Notes: generated by a model from the sequence alone, not told the origin. A DNA stretch of 64,000 nt from JBFELO01 sp041552055 (GCA_041552055.1 JBFELO010000005.1:1-64000), one strand, 5' to 3'. Numbered from the stretch's first letter, positions 25,088 through 33,280 are shown. Made by a program: numbers and translations.

Positions 25088-26428
25088 ATGAGAACCTATT
25101 TCATCGAAACCTGGGGCTGTCAGATGAACCAACATGACAGCGAGCACCTCGAGGGGCAGCTCCGTCGTCATGGACTGGTGGCTGCGGCCGACGTGTCCCA
25201 GGCCGATCTGGTTCTGTTGAACACGTGCTCGGTACGGGAAAAACCGGTCCAGAAGATCCTGAGCCGCATCGGTGCCCTGTCCCGTCTCGATCGGCCGCCG
25301 AACATCGGCGTCTGCGGCTGTGTCGCGCAACAGGAGGGGGAGGCGTTGCTCGAGCAGTCTGCAGCGGTGGCGTTCGTGCTCGGACCTGGACAGATAGCCC
25401 GAGTCGGTGACGTGCTCGCGGCCGTGAGCAACGGTGGCCGACCGGTCTTGACGGCTTTCGACCGGGACGAGGGATCGAACACGGGGGTCCCCGTTGTTCG
25501 GCGGAGCCCGACCCGCGGCATGGTCACGGTGATCGAGGGATGTGAGGAGTACTGCACCTTCTGTATCGTGCCGTACACCCGCGGCCGAGAAGTCAGCCGA
25601 CCAGAGGCCGACGTTGTCGTCGAGGTCGAACGTCTCGTGCGCGAGGGTCTGCGCGAGGTGGAGCTCCTCGGCCAGACAATCAACGCCTACCGCTGCCCAG
25701 ACACCGGGGCGGACTTCGCTCACCTGCTTGACCGGGTGGCCCGAGTGGGGGGTCTGGAACGGGTCCGTTACGTCACTTCGCACCCCCGTCACTTCAGTGA
25801 CAGGATCATCGACGTACTGGCACGTCACGCCAATCTGTCGCGGTACCTCCATCTGCCGGCACAGAGCGGTTCAGACGCGGTGCTGAAGCGGATGCATCGA
25901 CGTTACACCGCGGAGGAGTATCTCGACCTGATTGCCCGCATTCGATCCAAGTTGCCGGAGATCAACCTCTCGACCGACGTGATCGTCGGCTTCCCGGGAG
26001 AGACCGAGGAGGACTTCGCAGCCAGCCTTCAGCTGCTGGAAACGGTCCGTTTTGGGCAGGTGTTCGGGTTTGCCTTTTCGCCGCGACCGGGGACTCCGGC
26101 CGCTCGCTACCCGATTCCGCTCCCGGAACCGACGAAGAAACAACGCCTCCACCGCGTGTTCGAGATCAGCGATCGGATTTCATACGAACTGAACCAGGCG
26201 TTGATCGGCACCACCCAGTTGGTCCTGATCGACGGTGACAGTCGACGCAGCCCATCCGATTGGCAGGGGAGGGCGGAGGACAACAGGGTGGTGAACTTCG
26301 CCAAGCACACGCACGAACAGGTCGGCGACGTGCTCGAGGTGCGGATCACACGCGCAAGCCCCCACTCGTTGTACGGCGAGATTGTCGGACCTCGGACTCG
26401 ATTGCCGGTTCTGGATGCGCACCCGTGA
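25088..26428 (+). CDS. miaB: tRNA-2-methylthio-N6-dimethylallyladenosine synthase
   Basis: 446 residues. This radical-SAM methylthiotransferase modifies A37 of tRNAs reading UNN codons. The N-terminal cluster cysteines are in ETWGCQMNQHDSE, NTCSVR and GCVAQQ; the radical-SAM motif is CEEYCTFC (near residue 155) followed by VPYTRGREVSRP. The core continues with STDVIVGFPGETEEDF, and a C-terminal TRAM-like domain is present. ATG 25088 is placed right before the canonical TYFIETWGCQ start. Confidence 0.96.
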   Translation: MRTYFIETWGCQMNQHDSEHLEGQLRRHGLVAAADVSQADLVLLNTCSVREKPVQKILSRIGALSRLDRPPNIGVCGCVAQQEGEALLEQSAAVAFVLGPGQIARVGDVLAAVSNGGRPVLTAFDRDEGSNTGVPVVRRSPTRGMVTVIEGCEEYCTFCIVPYTRGREVSRPEADVVVEVERLVREGLREVELLGQTINAYRCPDTGADFAHLLDRVARVGGLERVRYVTSHPRHFSDRIIDVLARHANLSRYLHLPAQSGSDAVLKRMHRRYTAEEYLDLIARIRSKLPEINLSTDVIVGFPGETEEDFAASLQLLETVRFGQVFGFAFSPRPGTPAARYPIPLPEPTKKQRLHRVFEISDRISYELNQALIGTTQLVLIDGDSRRSPSDWQGRAEDNRVVNFAKHTHEQVGDVLEVRITRASPHSLYGEIVGPRTRLPVLDAHP

Positions 26429-26525
26429 TGCACCGAATGGAGGGCCGGGGTCAAGGCACGCCCAGGAGTCTTGTCCTGCCGCACACTCCAACCGCATTTT
26501 GCCCAGTGAATGTCGACCGGGTGGC

Positions 26526-26554
26526 TTGACAAGGCAGCGGGCCGCGGACACATT
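26526..26554 (+). promoter_or_regulatory. promoter candidate of the DUF151 gene (TTGACA-17-CACATT)
   Basis: TTGACA is at 26526-26531, a perfect -35. The best -10 at 17-base spacing is CACATT (26549-26554), only a partial match. The ATG starts 6 bases after it, with no Shine-Dalgarno, which again suggests a leaderless mRNA. Confidence 0.45.
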
Positions 26555-26560
26555 GGTAGC

Positions 26561-27061
26561 ATGAGTGATGGGGAGCAAACCCGTTCGCCGGTCAAGATGA
26601 CGGTTCGGGCGCTGGTCATGGATCCGGTGTCCAACATGCCGGTGGTGATTCTCGAGCAACCGGAGAGCAACGCCTACCTCCCGATATGGATCGGGGTCTG
26701 CGAGGCGAATTCCATCGCTCTGGTGTTGGAGAGCGTGACGACCCCGCGTCCGATGACCCACGACCTGGTGGGTTCATTGGTGGGCGCGATGGGTTATTCC
26801 GTCGACCACGTGCTGATCCATTCGTTGAACGACAGCGTGTTTCTCGCATCGATCCACCTCATCGGACGCGGAGGGGCCAGCTGCGAGGTCGACTCGCGTC
26901 CATCAGACGCAATCGCCATCGCGCTTCGTTCTGACGCCGACGTTCTGGTCGACCAGAACGTGCTCGACCGTGCTTTGGTAGCCGAGTCCAGCCAGGACGA
27001 GACGATTCGGGCGATTCTGGAGCGACTGCGCCCCGAAGACATGGGTGAGTACGAGATGTGA
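26561..27061 (+). CDS. bifunctional nuclease family protein (DUF151)
   Basis: 166 residues. The BFN/DUF151 pattern is clear: PVVILEQPESNAYLPIWIGVCEANSIAL, then RPMTHDLVGSLV and the C-terminal DSRPSDAIAIALRSDADVLV. Plant and bacterial members have been reported with nuclease activity, but their cellular role is not settled. It is flanked by miaB upstream and an AT-rich island plus parAB downstream, with its own promoter candidate. Confidence 0.88.
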   Translation: MSDGEQTRSPVKMTVRALVMDPVSNMPVVILEQPESNAYLPIWIGVCEANSIALVLESVTTPRPMTHDLVGSLVGAMGYSVDHVLIHSLNDSVFLASIHLIGRGGASCEVDSRPSDAIAIALRSDADVLVDQNVLDRALVAESSQDETIRAILERLRPEDMGEYEM

Positions 27062-27128
27062 ACGCATCACCGTGAGGGACGCTCCGGAATCGCGAATCCA
27101 CGCGATGTCAGAGCTCAATGCTACTACG

Positions 27129-27164
27129 TTAAAACACTTTATTTCAATTATTTAAGATAATTTT
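27129..27164. other. AT-rich island upstream of parA
   Basis: 36 bases made almost wholly of A and T, in DNA that is otherwise strongly GC-rich. Within it AATTAT (27146-27151) and ATAATT (27157-27162) form a perfect 6-base inverted repeat around TTAAG. The whole gap 27062-27349 has no convincing gene. It also holds the parA promoter at its right end. The island could be an unwinding element, a segregation-related site or a terminator. Confidence 0.6.
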
Positions 27165-27283
27165 GCTCATCCTGCCTCTCGCTCCAGAATCCAGCACGAG
27201 GACGACCGCGAGAATGCCGCCCGCTTCCAGGGCGAGCGGCAGTGCCCCGGGTCACTCGTTTCGACATCGAGAAATATCCGTGG

Positions 27284-27313
27284 TTGACACTGTTTTGGGC
27301 GGACCCCTATAGT
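27284..27313 (+). promoter_or_regulatory. strong parA promoter (TTGACA-18-TATAGT)
   Basis: TTGACA at 27284-27289 and TATAGT at 27308-27313 are 18 bases apart. This is the best sigma-70-type promoter seen in the window and leaves a leader of about 30 bases before the parA ATG. Confidence 0.7.
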
Positions 27314-27349
27314 GGCGCATTGCACACGGGTGCGGAGGCCGGGACCCCC

Positions 27350-28111
27350 ATGATCATCGCGATCACGAATCAAAAGGGCGGCGTTGGAAAGACCACCACC
27401 GCGATCAACCTCGCGGCGGGGTTTGCCCAGAAGGGGCTCGAGACCGTACTCGTCGATCTCGACCCGCAGGCGAATTCCACGTTGTCGAACGTCGAGTTGG
27501 ATCAGGTCGACGGCAACATGTTCGAGGTGCTGCGGGGTGTCCTGCCACTGCAGGATGTGCTCACGCAGGGACCGCACGATCACCTTTGGATCGCGCCATC
27601 CAGGATCGCCATGGCCAAGCTGGAGGTCACCATGGTAGGGGAGTTGGACGCCCCCTATCGGCTCAAGGACAGCATCGATGCGCTCGAAAGCGCGTACGAC
27701 GCCATCATCATCGACACCCCACCGACCCTCGGCCTCATCACCGTCAACGCGCTGGTCGCCGCGACCCACGTTCTCATTCCCATCCAGTCCTCGTATTTCG
27801 CCCTCGAGGGTACCGATGATCTGCTCGAGACGGTGGACAAGATCAAGGCGCGCCCAAACACCGAGCTCCAGATCCTCGGTGTGCTCGTGACCATGTTCGA
27901 TCGCAGGACCATCCTGTCCCGCGAGGTCCTGGATGAAATCAAGGGGGTTTTCGGCCCGCTGGTATTCGACACGGTCATCACGAAGTCCGTGCGCCTCGAG
28001 GAGGCTCCGGCGCACCGGTCCAGCATCTTCGACCACGCACCCAGTTCCAGCGGCGCGTACGAGTACTACAGGCTCTGCGAGGAGGTTTTGCAGCGTGTCG
28101 GATCGCGGTAG
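27350..28111 (+). CDS. parA: ParA/Soj chromosome-partitioning ATPase
   Basis: 253 residues. The deviant Walker A KGGVGKTT follows ITNQ at the very N-terminus, with LVDLDPQANST (Walker A'), IIIDTPPTLG (Walker B) and later LVTMFDRRT. There is no N-terminal DNA-binding extension, so it is of the short chromosomal Soj type. It works with ParB bound at parS to segregate replicated origins. ATG 27350 is chosen because it starts the ATPase fold; the longer open frame would span the promoter. Confidence 0.94.
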   Translation: MIIAITNQKGGVGKTTTAINLAAGFAQKGLETVLVDLDPQANSTLSNVELDQVDGNMFEVLRGVLPLQDVLTQGPHDHLWIAPSRIAMAKLEVTMVGELDAPYRLKDSIDALESAYDAIIIDTPPTLGLITVNALVAATHVLIPIQSSYFALEGTDDLLETVDKIKARPNTELQILGVLVTMFDRRTILSREVLDEIKGVFGPLVFDTVITKSVRLEEAPAHRSSIFDHAPSSSGAYEYYRLCEEVLQRVGSR

Positions 28112-28973
28112 CAAGAAGACCGGTCTTCCCGAGAAGCGACGTATGCGTCACGACCGTCACTTCGTCGATGAGCTCAGCCAGCGGATGGGGGAGGGAATCG
28201 GCAGGATGGTTCGGGTGACCTCGATTACCAGCAACCAGGACCAGCCACGAACCAACCTGGGCAACCTCAAAGATCTCATTGCAAGTATCGAGAAACACGG
28301 GGTTTTAGAGCCATTGCTCGTGCGCCGTCGCAACGGGCGTTACGAGCTGATCTCCGGCGAACGCAGGTTTCACGCCGCCATGCAGGTCGGGCTGACCGAG
28401 GTTCCGTGCATCGAGCTCGACGTCACCGACGATCGTGCGCTCGAAATTGCCCTTGTGGAGAACCTTCAACGGCGCGACCTCACGCCATTCGAGGAGGCCG
28501 AGGGCCTTTGCACACTGATCGAAAAGTACGGCTACACCCACGACGAGGTGGCAGCCGCCGTCGGAAGATCACGCGTCACCGTCACCGAGTCCATCAACCT
28601 TCTGAAAATCCCCGCGGACGTTCGCGACGCCTGTCGGCATGCCGACATCCGCGCCAAGGGCGTTTTGCTCGAGGTCGCCAAGGCTCGCCGGCCAGAGCTC
28701 ATGCTGCGCCTCATTCAGGAGATCTCAGAGCATCAACTGGATCGGGAGGCCGTTCGCGCAAGGCGCAGGCAACTCACCGCGCAAACCGAAGAGCAAACCA
28801 TCCCCGATCCACCGCGTCCGTTCCGATTCAGATTCCGCGCCACCGGTCGACCGTTCAGCGTATCGGTGTCCTTTCGCACAGAGCGGGAGCCCGACCCGAA
28901 CGAGGTCATTGCAGCGCTGGAGGCGGTGCTGGCCGAACTGCGGTCGAGCCTCGCGGCCGAGAGTGGGGACTGA
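28095..28973 (+). CDS. parB: ParB/Spo0J chromosome-partitioning protein
   Basis: 292 residues from GTG 28095, overlapping parA by 17 bases. The ParB/Srx domain includes IEKHGVLEPLLVRR, the nucleotide-binding patch ISGERRFHAAM (usual form GERRFRAA, so the last Arg is His here), and ENLQRRDLTPFEEAEG. The HTH domain (HDEVAAAVGRSRVTVTESINLLKIP) binds parS. The C-terminus differs from usual ParB: a basic QLTAQTEE linker and a beta-rich RFRFRATGRPFSVSVSF segment. No clear parS (TGTTTCACGTGAAACA) was found by eye nearby. Confidence 0.9.
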   Translation: MSDRGSKKTGLPEKRRMRHDRHFVDELSQRMGEGIGRMVRVTSITSNQDQPRTNLGNLKDLIASIEKHGVLEPLLVRRRNGRYELISGERRFHAAMQVGLTEVPCIELDVTDDRALEIALVENLQRRDLTPFEEAEGLCTLIEKYGYTHDEVAAAVGRSRVTVTESINLLKIPADVRDACRHADIRAKGVLLEVAKARRPELMLRLIQEISEHQLDREAVRARRRQLTAQTEEQTIPDPPRPFRFRFRATGRPFSVSVSFRTEREPDPNEVIAALEAVLAELRSSLAAESGD

Positions 28974-28975
28974 CG

Positions 28976-29074
28976 TATTTTGAGTATCAAGTTTACATAA
29001 TATATCTTATCGGACATAGGATGGGGCACCTTTCCCTGTGGAAAATCCTGAGCTGTGGAAAACCCTGTGGAATA
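28976..29074. other. candidate replication origin: AT-rich segment plus three DnaA-box-like sites
   Basis: Directly after parB lies an AT-rich stretch (about 28976-29011, including TTTACATAATATATCTTATC). It is followed by three same-orientation sites: TGTGGAAAA at 29037-29045 and 29054-29062, and TGTGGAATA at 29066-29074. The DnaA box on this strand is TGTGGATAA, so the first two sites have one mismatch. AT-rich DNA next to a DnaA-box cluster beside parAB is the expected make-up of oriC. No dnaA, rsmG or mnmG gene is in the window. Confidence 0.45.
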
Positions 29075-29106
29075 TCCCTTCACTCCCCCGATCCACTGCC
29101 AAGGGC

Positions 29107-29135
29107 TTTTCGCGGGGTCCGGTTTCTTCTAGACT
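29107..29135 (+). promoter_or_regulatory. promoter candidate for lptFG (TTTTCG-17-TAGACT)
   Basis: TTTTCG at 29107-29112 and TAGACT at 29130-29135 have a 17-base spacer. The -35 is weak. The leader to ATG 29173 would be about 30 bases. Confidence 0.35.
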
Positions 29136-29172
29136 CAGACTGAATGTTGGCGGAGCCAGACCGACTCCCTGA

Positions 29173-31635
29173 ATGGCGACTGTCGTGAGAATCTTCTCGA
29201 CCCTGGATCGACATATCGTGAAGCAGGTCGCGGGGCCGGCGGCTCTGGGTTTCGTGACGTACACATTTCTGTTGATGATGCGTGGCCTGTTTTCCCTGGT
29301 CGAGCAGATCTTCGTGCGTGGGTTGCCCGCAAAGGACGCGCTGGCTGTGTTGTTGGCCACCCTACCCCACGTCATGGTGCTCACGATTCCCATGGGTTTT
29401 CTGTTCGGAGTGCTTTTGGGTGTGGGTCGGATGACCAACGACAACGAGATCGTGGCCCTGCAGGCGGGCGGGATTTCGGTGCGTAGGCTGCTGCTGCCGA
29501 TCGTGGGGCTCGGTTTGGTCCTGACGATTGCGAGCGGTTACCTGTTTACCGCGGTGATTCCGAAGGGGAATCGGTCTCTGAAGGATTTGAGAATTCGTCT
29601 CTTTACCTCGGCGAAGAACCTCGGGCGAATCGAGCCGCAGGTGTTCTATGACCAGTTCCCGAATCTCATGTTGTACGTAGAGCAGGTGGACCCCGAGTCG
29701 GGCGCTTGGCTGAATGTATTGGCGCACGACAGCAGTAGCCCGGGCGAGGAGCGGCTGATTCTCGCCCGGCGCGGGCGTGTAGTCTCCGCCGAGGCTGAAG
29801 GTGTGGGCGCGGACACGAGGTCCGGGTTCGCTGACGATGGAATGGCCACGGACCGGCAGGCTGCGGAACCATGGATTGTGCTCGAGGAGGCCGTGACACA
29901 CCAGTTTTTCCGCGCCAAGCCGGACACGTACCGGGTCAACAACAACCAGATGCAGATGTTTCGGCCCGAGATCAAGGGTGAGGGGGTGATCCGGTACAAC
30001 CTGGCCATGCGCGAGCGCGATACCGGCGACCTGGTCGCGTTCGTGCGTGGAGGTGAACTCGAGGGAGGGGCTGATCTCGAGAACGAGGCACGGGAGGCGC
30101 AGCTCCGACTGGCCGAGCTGGAGCTTCACCGGCGGTTGGCCATCCCTTCCGCGTGCGTGGTATTCGGTCTGCTCGCTCTGCCCCTGGGTGTCGGCTCTCG
30201 CTCGGGTGGCAAGGGTCGGGGATTCGTGCTGTCGATCGCCGTGATTCTGGCGTACTACATCCTGAGCAACAACACCGAGTTGCTCGCAATCGAGGGGAGC
30301 ATCCCGGCGTGGCTCGGGATCTGGCTGCCCAACATCTCGCTCGTGCTGCTCGCGATCGTCCTGATGTGGAGGATGGGACGATGGCTCGGCGAGCGTAGCG
30401 GTGACGACGGCCTCGTGGCGCGGGGGCTGCGTGGCTGGCGTGAATGGCGGGTACGCCGGGCCGTCGATCACCATGGAAGCGAACACGCCGTGACCGGATC
30501 GATCCCGGTGAGCCTGCAGCGTCGGCGGTACGGTGGCGGATTCCCCACCCTGCTCGACCGGTACATGATTCGGCGCCTGCTGGTGCCGCTGGCGATGGTC
30601 GTGTTGAGCACCGCGCTGCTGTACGTCGTGGTCGACCTGACGGACCGCATCAGTGACATCGGCGAGAACGATGCCCCGCTCGAGGTGGTGGTGGCGTATT
30701 ACTGGAATCTGGTCCCGCAGGTCATAGTGGACGTCATTCCATTCGGTCTCTTGATCGGTGTTCTGATTCTGTTGACGGTGCTCGAGCGTCAACAGGAGTT
30801 GACCGCGCTCAAAGGGGCGGGGATATCGCTGTTTCGGATGACAGTGCCGGTACTCCTGGTCGCCATCGTGGGGGCGGCCGCCATGTGGGCGTTGGGTGAG
30901 TGGATCGTGCCGTCCTCCAATCGCGTACGGGAGCGGCTCCTGGACCGCATCAAGGGACGCGCCACGGTACGCTCCTACAGCGGCGGCCACCGTCAATGGC
31001 TCCTGTCACGTGACGATTCCACCTTCTACAACTTCCTCCGCTACGATGTCGAGCAGCAGACCCTGGTGCGGTTCAACATGTACCGCGTCGACGAGAACAT
31101 GGAGTTGCGATTCATTCTGTTCTCGCACCGGGTTCGCTACAAGAACGGTGCCTGGGTGGCCGATTCGGGGTGGTACCGACGGATCGATCCCGACGGCACC
31201 GACGATTTTCACAGAATACAATCGCCGCTGGAGTTGGGCATCGTTGAAGGGCCGGCGTACTTCGGTCAGGAGTACCGCAGTCCGTCCGAGATGAACCACC
31301 GCGAACTGGCGGAGTACATCGAGGAGCTCCAGGATTCGGGTTACCGTCCGAACGGACTGTTGGTGCGCTGGCACCAGAAGCTCTCCTATCCGCTGTCCGC
31401 CATCGTCATGGTGTGTCTCGCGCTCCCGTTCGGCCTCAATCGTGGGGGGCGTCGGGTCACGACCATGCAGGGCATCGCCCTGGCGCTCGGTCTCGGAATC
31501 GTGTACGCGATCCTGGTGGCGGTGTTCGGCAAACTCGGCGAGGCGGCTGTACTTCCGCCGATCATCGGGGCCTGGGCCCCGGTTGTGCTGGGCCTGCTCT
31601 TCGCCGTGAACCGAATGACCACCCTGAGGACTTGA
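29173..31635 (+). CDS. LptF-LptG fusion: both LPS export permeases in one chain
   Basis: 820 residues, twice the length of LptF or LptG. Residues ~1-415 form one complete YjgP/YjgQ permease: spans near 20-40, 60-85 (LPHVMVLTIPMGFLFGVLLGVGRM) and 105-125, a periplasmic beta domain, then three C-terminal spans. After a basic linker (~415-460) a second full permease begins with TLLDRYMIRRLLVPLAMVVLS and repeats the layout (IPFGLLIGVLILLTVLERQQELTALKGAGIS; C-terminal LSYPLSAIVMVCLALPFG). LptF and LptG normally pair as a heterodimer over two LptB; here the pair is covalent. The LptCA fusion and LptB are at 14-17 kb. Confidence 0.9.
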   Translation: MATVVRIFSTLDRHIVKQVAGPAALGFVTYTFLLMMRGLFSLVEQIFVRGLPAKDALAVLLATLPHVMVLTIPMGFLFGVLLGVGRMTNDNEIVALQAGGISVRRLLLPIVGLGLVLTIASGYLFTAVIPKGNRSLKDLRIRLFTSAKNLGRIEPQVFYDQFPNLMLYVEQVDPESGAWLNVLAHDSSSPGEERLILARRGRVVSAEAEGVGADTRSGFADDGMATDRQAAEPWIVLEEAVTHQFFRAKPDTYRVNNNQMQMFRPEIKGEGVIRYNLAMRERDTGDLVAFVRGGELEGGADLENEAREAQLRLAELELHRRLAIPSACVVFGLLALPLGVGSRSGGKGRGFVLSIAVILAYYILSNNTELLAIEGSIPAWLGIWLPNISLVLLAIVLMWRMGRWLGERSGDDGLVARGLRGWREWRVRRAVDHHGSEHAVTGSIPVSLQRRRYGGGFPTLLDRYMIRRLLVPLAMVVLSTALLYVVVDLTDRISDIGENDAPLEVVVAYYWNLVPQVIVDVIPFGLLIGVLILLTVLERQQELTALKGAGISLFRMTVPVLLVAIVGAAAMWALGEWIVPSSNRVRERLLDRIKGRATVRSYSGGHRQWLLSRDDSTFYNFLRYDVEQQTLVRFNMYRVDENMELRFILFSHRVRYKNGAWVADSGWYRRIDPDGTDDFHRIQSPLELGIVEGPAYFGQEYRSPSEMNHRELAEYIEELQDSGYRPNGLLVRWHQKLSYPLSAIVMVCLALPFGLNRGGRRVTTMQGIALALGLGIVYAILVAVFGKLGEAAVLPPIIGAWAPVVLGLLFAVNRMTTLRT

Positions 31636-31658
31636 CCCGCCCACCCAACCAGGTTCAA

Positions 31659-31789
31659 GTTTCAAGGCCCAAGTTTCAAGGTCCCCCGCCCACCCTCCCC
31701 TACTCTTTGGTCTCGCTGGCGCGGACCAGGATCACCCCCCTCCCCTTGTCGCGGGCGGGAGGCGGAACTTGAACCTTGGACCTTGGACC
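31659..31789. repeat. imperfect 26-base inverted repeat with a 79-base spacer
   Basis: The arm at 31659-31684, read as its complement, matches 31764-31789 at 21 of 26 bases; both are built from CCTTGGA/CTTGAA units. The spacer is C-rich and non-coding. The paired arms resemble the termini of a miniature inverted-repeat element. Confidence 0.5.
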
Positions 31790-31804
31790 TGGGTGGGTGG
31801 GTCA

Positions 31805-31822
31805 TTGTCGGCATGCCGACAA
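31805..31822. repeat. perfect 18-base palindrome
   Basis: TTGTCGGCATGCCGACAA reads the same on both strands with no mismatch. It could be a dimeric regulator site or a cruciform-forming part of the surrounding repeat block. Confidence 0.55.
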
Positions 31823-32060
31823 AGGGGATGAGGGAATGAGGGGGTGACCGCCCGGCACCCAGCCGACGCTGCATCATTCGACTGTGAATGCCCCGGTCTC
31901 CCGGCAGATCAATCCTCAACACTCGGTGCCGGTGCATTGAGTGCCGGGCTGGGGATGACGGGACGAAGAGGCATCCGGAAATGGAGGTTCCGTCCCTCAC
32001 CGCACCGCCTCGGCCCCTCACCCCCAGGTGCCGCAGGCACCGGTCATTCCCTCATCCCCT
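31823..32060. repeat. 17-base perfect inverted repeat bracketing ~204 bases
   Basis: AGGGGATGAGGGAATGA at 31823-31839 recurs as its exact complement at 32044-32060. The right arm encodes the last four codons (GMRE) and stop of the serine hydrolase gene on the minus strand. Confidence 0.6.
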
Positions 32061-33150
32061 CCCGCACGGCAAGCGCGTGAAACCGCCGTCTGAGCGGGTG
32101 CAGATCAATGGTTCGATGCGTTGGATGGTGACGGTTGGTCAGCAGCACGAGCGTCAGCCGCCGCTCTGGATCGACCCACACCGAGGTGCCCGTGAAGCCG
32201 GTGTGACCGGTCGAAGAACGGCTCAACGCCGGGCCTGCCGAGGATCCGGGTGTCGAGGCTGCCTGCCAGCCGAGCCCGCGGATCTGCCCGTGCCCTCGGG
32301 CGCCAACGGCGGTCGCCACCGCGACGTCGTCGGGTCCGAGCAGATGCCCGCCTCCGGGCAAGTATTCCGCTGCCAGGGTGAGAACGCCCCGGCCGGTGCC
32401 GAACAGGCCCGCGTTACCCGCGACCCCTCCCATGAACCTGGCATTCCCGTCGTCCGGCGCGGCCGGATCGGGTGGCGGGACGCGACCTGGATCGAAACCG
32501 TAATCCGCGGTCATCGCGCATTCGACCGCCGGGGTAATTGCTCCTCCTGCGATCGAGTACCGATCCGCATCGGGCCGGAACCCGAGCTCGCCGCTCAGGC
32601 CGAGCGGTCGCAGGACCTGTCGATCAAAGGCGACCGAGAGCGGTTCGGATGTCAGTCGCCCGAGGATCGCACCGAGCAGGATGAAGTCCAGGCACGAGTA
32701 GACAACCGTGGTGCCGGGCCTCGCCTCGAGCGGGACCCGGACGATCACGTCGACCACCTCCTCGGGAGCCGCGGCCATCGCGTACAAGGGGCGCCACGCC
32801 GGCAACCCCGAGCTGTGGCACAGCAGATGCTGAATCGTGACACGTTCGATCTCGGTGGCCCGCGCCTCTGGGAGTATCTCCGCGAGCGGTGTGGCGAGGT
32901 TCAGCGCCCCGCGGCGAATCGCGAGCAGGCACAGGGTTGTCACCACAAGCGGTTTGGTCAGCGATGCGAGATCGAACCAGGTGTCCAGTCCGACCGTGAC
33001 CGGGTCGGGCCGCAACCGAGCGTGGCCGACCATCGCTGATCGCGGCGGCACGCCATCCACGCTCCAGACCGCGACCGCACCTGGCGCGATCCCACTCGCG
33101 ACCGCGTTCCGGAGCAACCGCTCGATCTGATTTCTGGCGTCTCGCGCCAT
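32044..33150 (-). CDS. serine hydrolase of the beta-lactamase/class C fold
   Basis: 368 residues. The active-site motif SxxK is SLTK (residues 63-66) in FDLASLTKPLVV. The second motif is Y-S-C in VVYSCLDFILLG, and the third-motif region is HTGFTGTSVW. These proteins include esterases, D-aminopeptidases and peptidoglycan carboxypeptidase-like enzymes; the substrate cannot be told. No signal peptide is visible, suggesting a cytoplasmic location. The ATG at 33150 has a GGGGTGG stretch before it; further upstream the frame is open but unlike the family. A minus-strand TATACT lies at 33220-33215. Confidence 0.82.
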   Translation of the reverse strand: MARDARNQIERLLRNAVASGIAPGAVAVWSVDGVPPRSAMVGHARLRPDPVTVGLDTWFDLASLTKPLVVTTLCLLAIRRGALNLATPLAEILPEARATEIERVTIQHLLCHSSGLPAWRPLYAMAAAPEEVVDVIVRVPLEARPGTTVVYSCLDFILLGAILGRLTSEPLSVAFDRQVLRPLGLSGELGFRPDADRYSIAGGAITPAVECAMTADYGFDPGRVPPPDPAAPDDGNARFMGGVAGNAGLFGTGRGVLTLAAEYLPGGGHLLGPDDVAVATAVGARGHGQIRGLGWQAASTPGSSAGPALSRSSTGHTGFTGTSVWVDPERRLTLVLLTNRHHPTHRTIDLHPLRRRFHALAVREGMRE

Positions 33151-33244
33151 TCCACCCCTCTCCGTTCGATCCCGAACACTCACCGCGTGTCCATGATGGT
33201 GTGCTCCCCTGCAGAGTATAGCGACCGGAGGGTGTGAACGGTTT

Positions 33245-33273
33245 TTGACGCGGCACAGCAGCGAGCCCATACT
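33245..33273 (+). promoter_or_regulatory. promoter candidate TTGACG-17-CATACT
   Basis: TTGACG at 33245-33250 and CATACT at 33268-33273. GTG 33281 follows 7 bases after the -10 box, a leaderless arrangement like that at accA. It supports an expressed gene starting there. Confidence 0.45.
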
Positions 33274-33280
33274 CCTGAAC

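Larger units (their letters stand above)
31636..32043. other. 408-base non-coding, repeat-rich block between lptFG and the serine hydrolase
   Basis: No gene is supported here. It contains two same-direction copies of CAAGTTTCAAGG (31656-31667, 31670-31681), an imperfect 26-base inverted repeat, an 18-base perfect palindrome, one arm of a 17-base inverted repeat and a GGTGCC/GGCACC hairpin (32027-32041), listed separately. The composition (runs of C, CTC and ACCC) is unlike the flanking genes. A dispersed non-coding repeat or a miniature mobile element is the likeliest explanation. Confidence 0.6.

Noticed and set aside
31000..31015. GTCACGTGAC palindrome in the lptFG gene considered as parS
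   Set aside because: Only the CACGTG core and two flanking bases agree with parS, and it is within coding sequence.
31840..32043. Small open frames within the repeat-rich block
   Set aside because: Their translations are Pro/Arg/Ser-rich, have no ribosome-binding sites and cross the palindromes and repeats. I see no coding signal.
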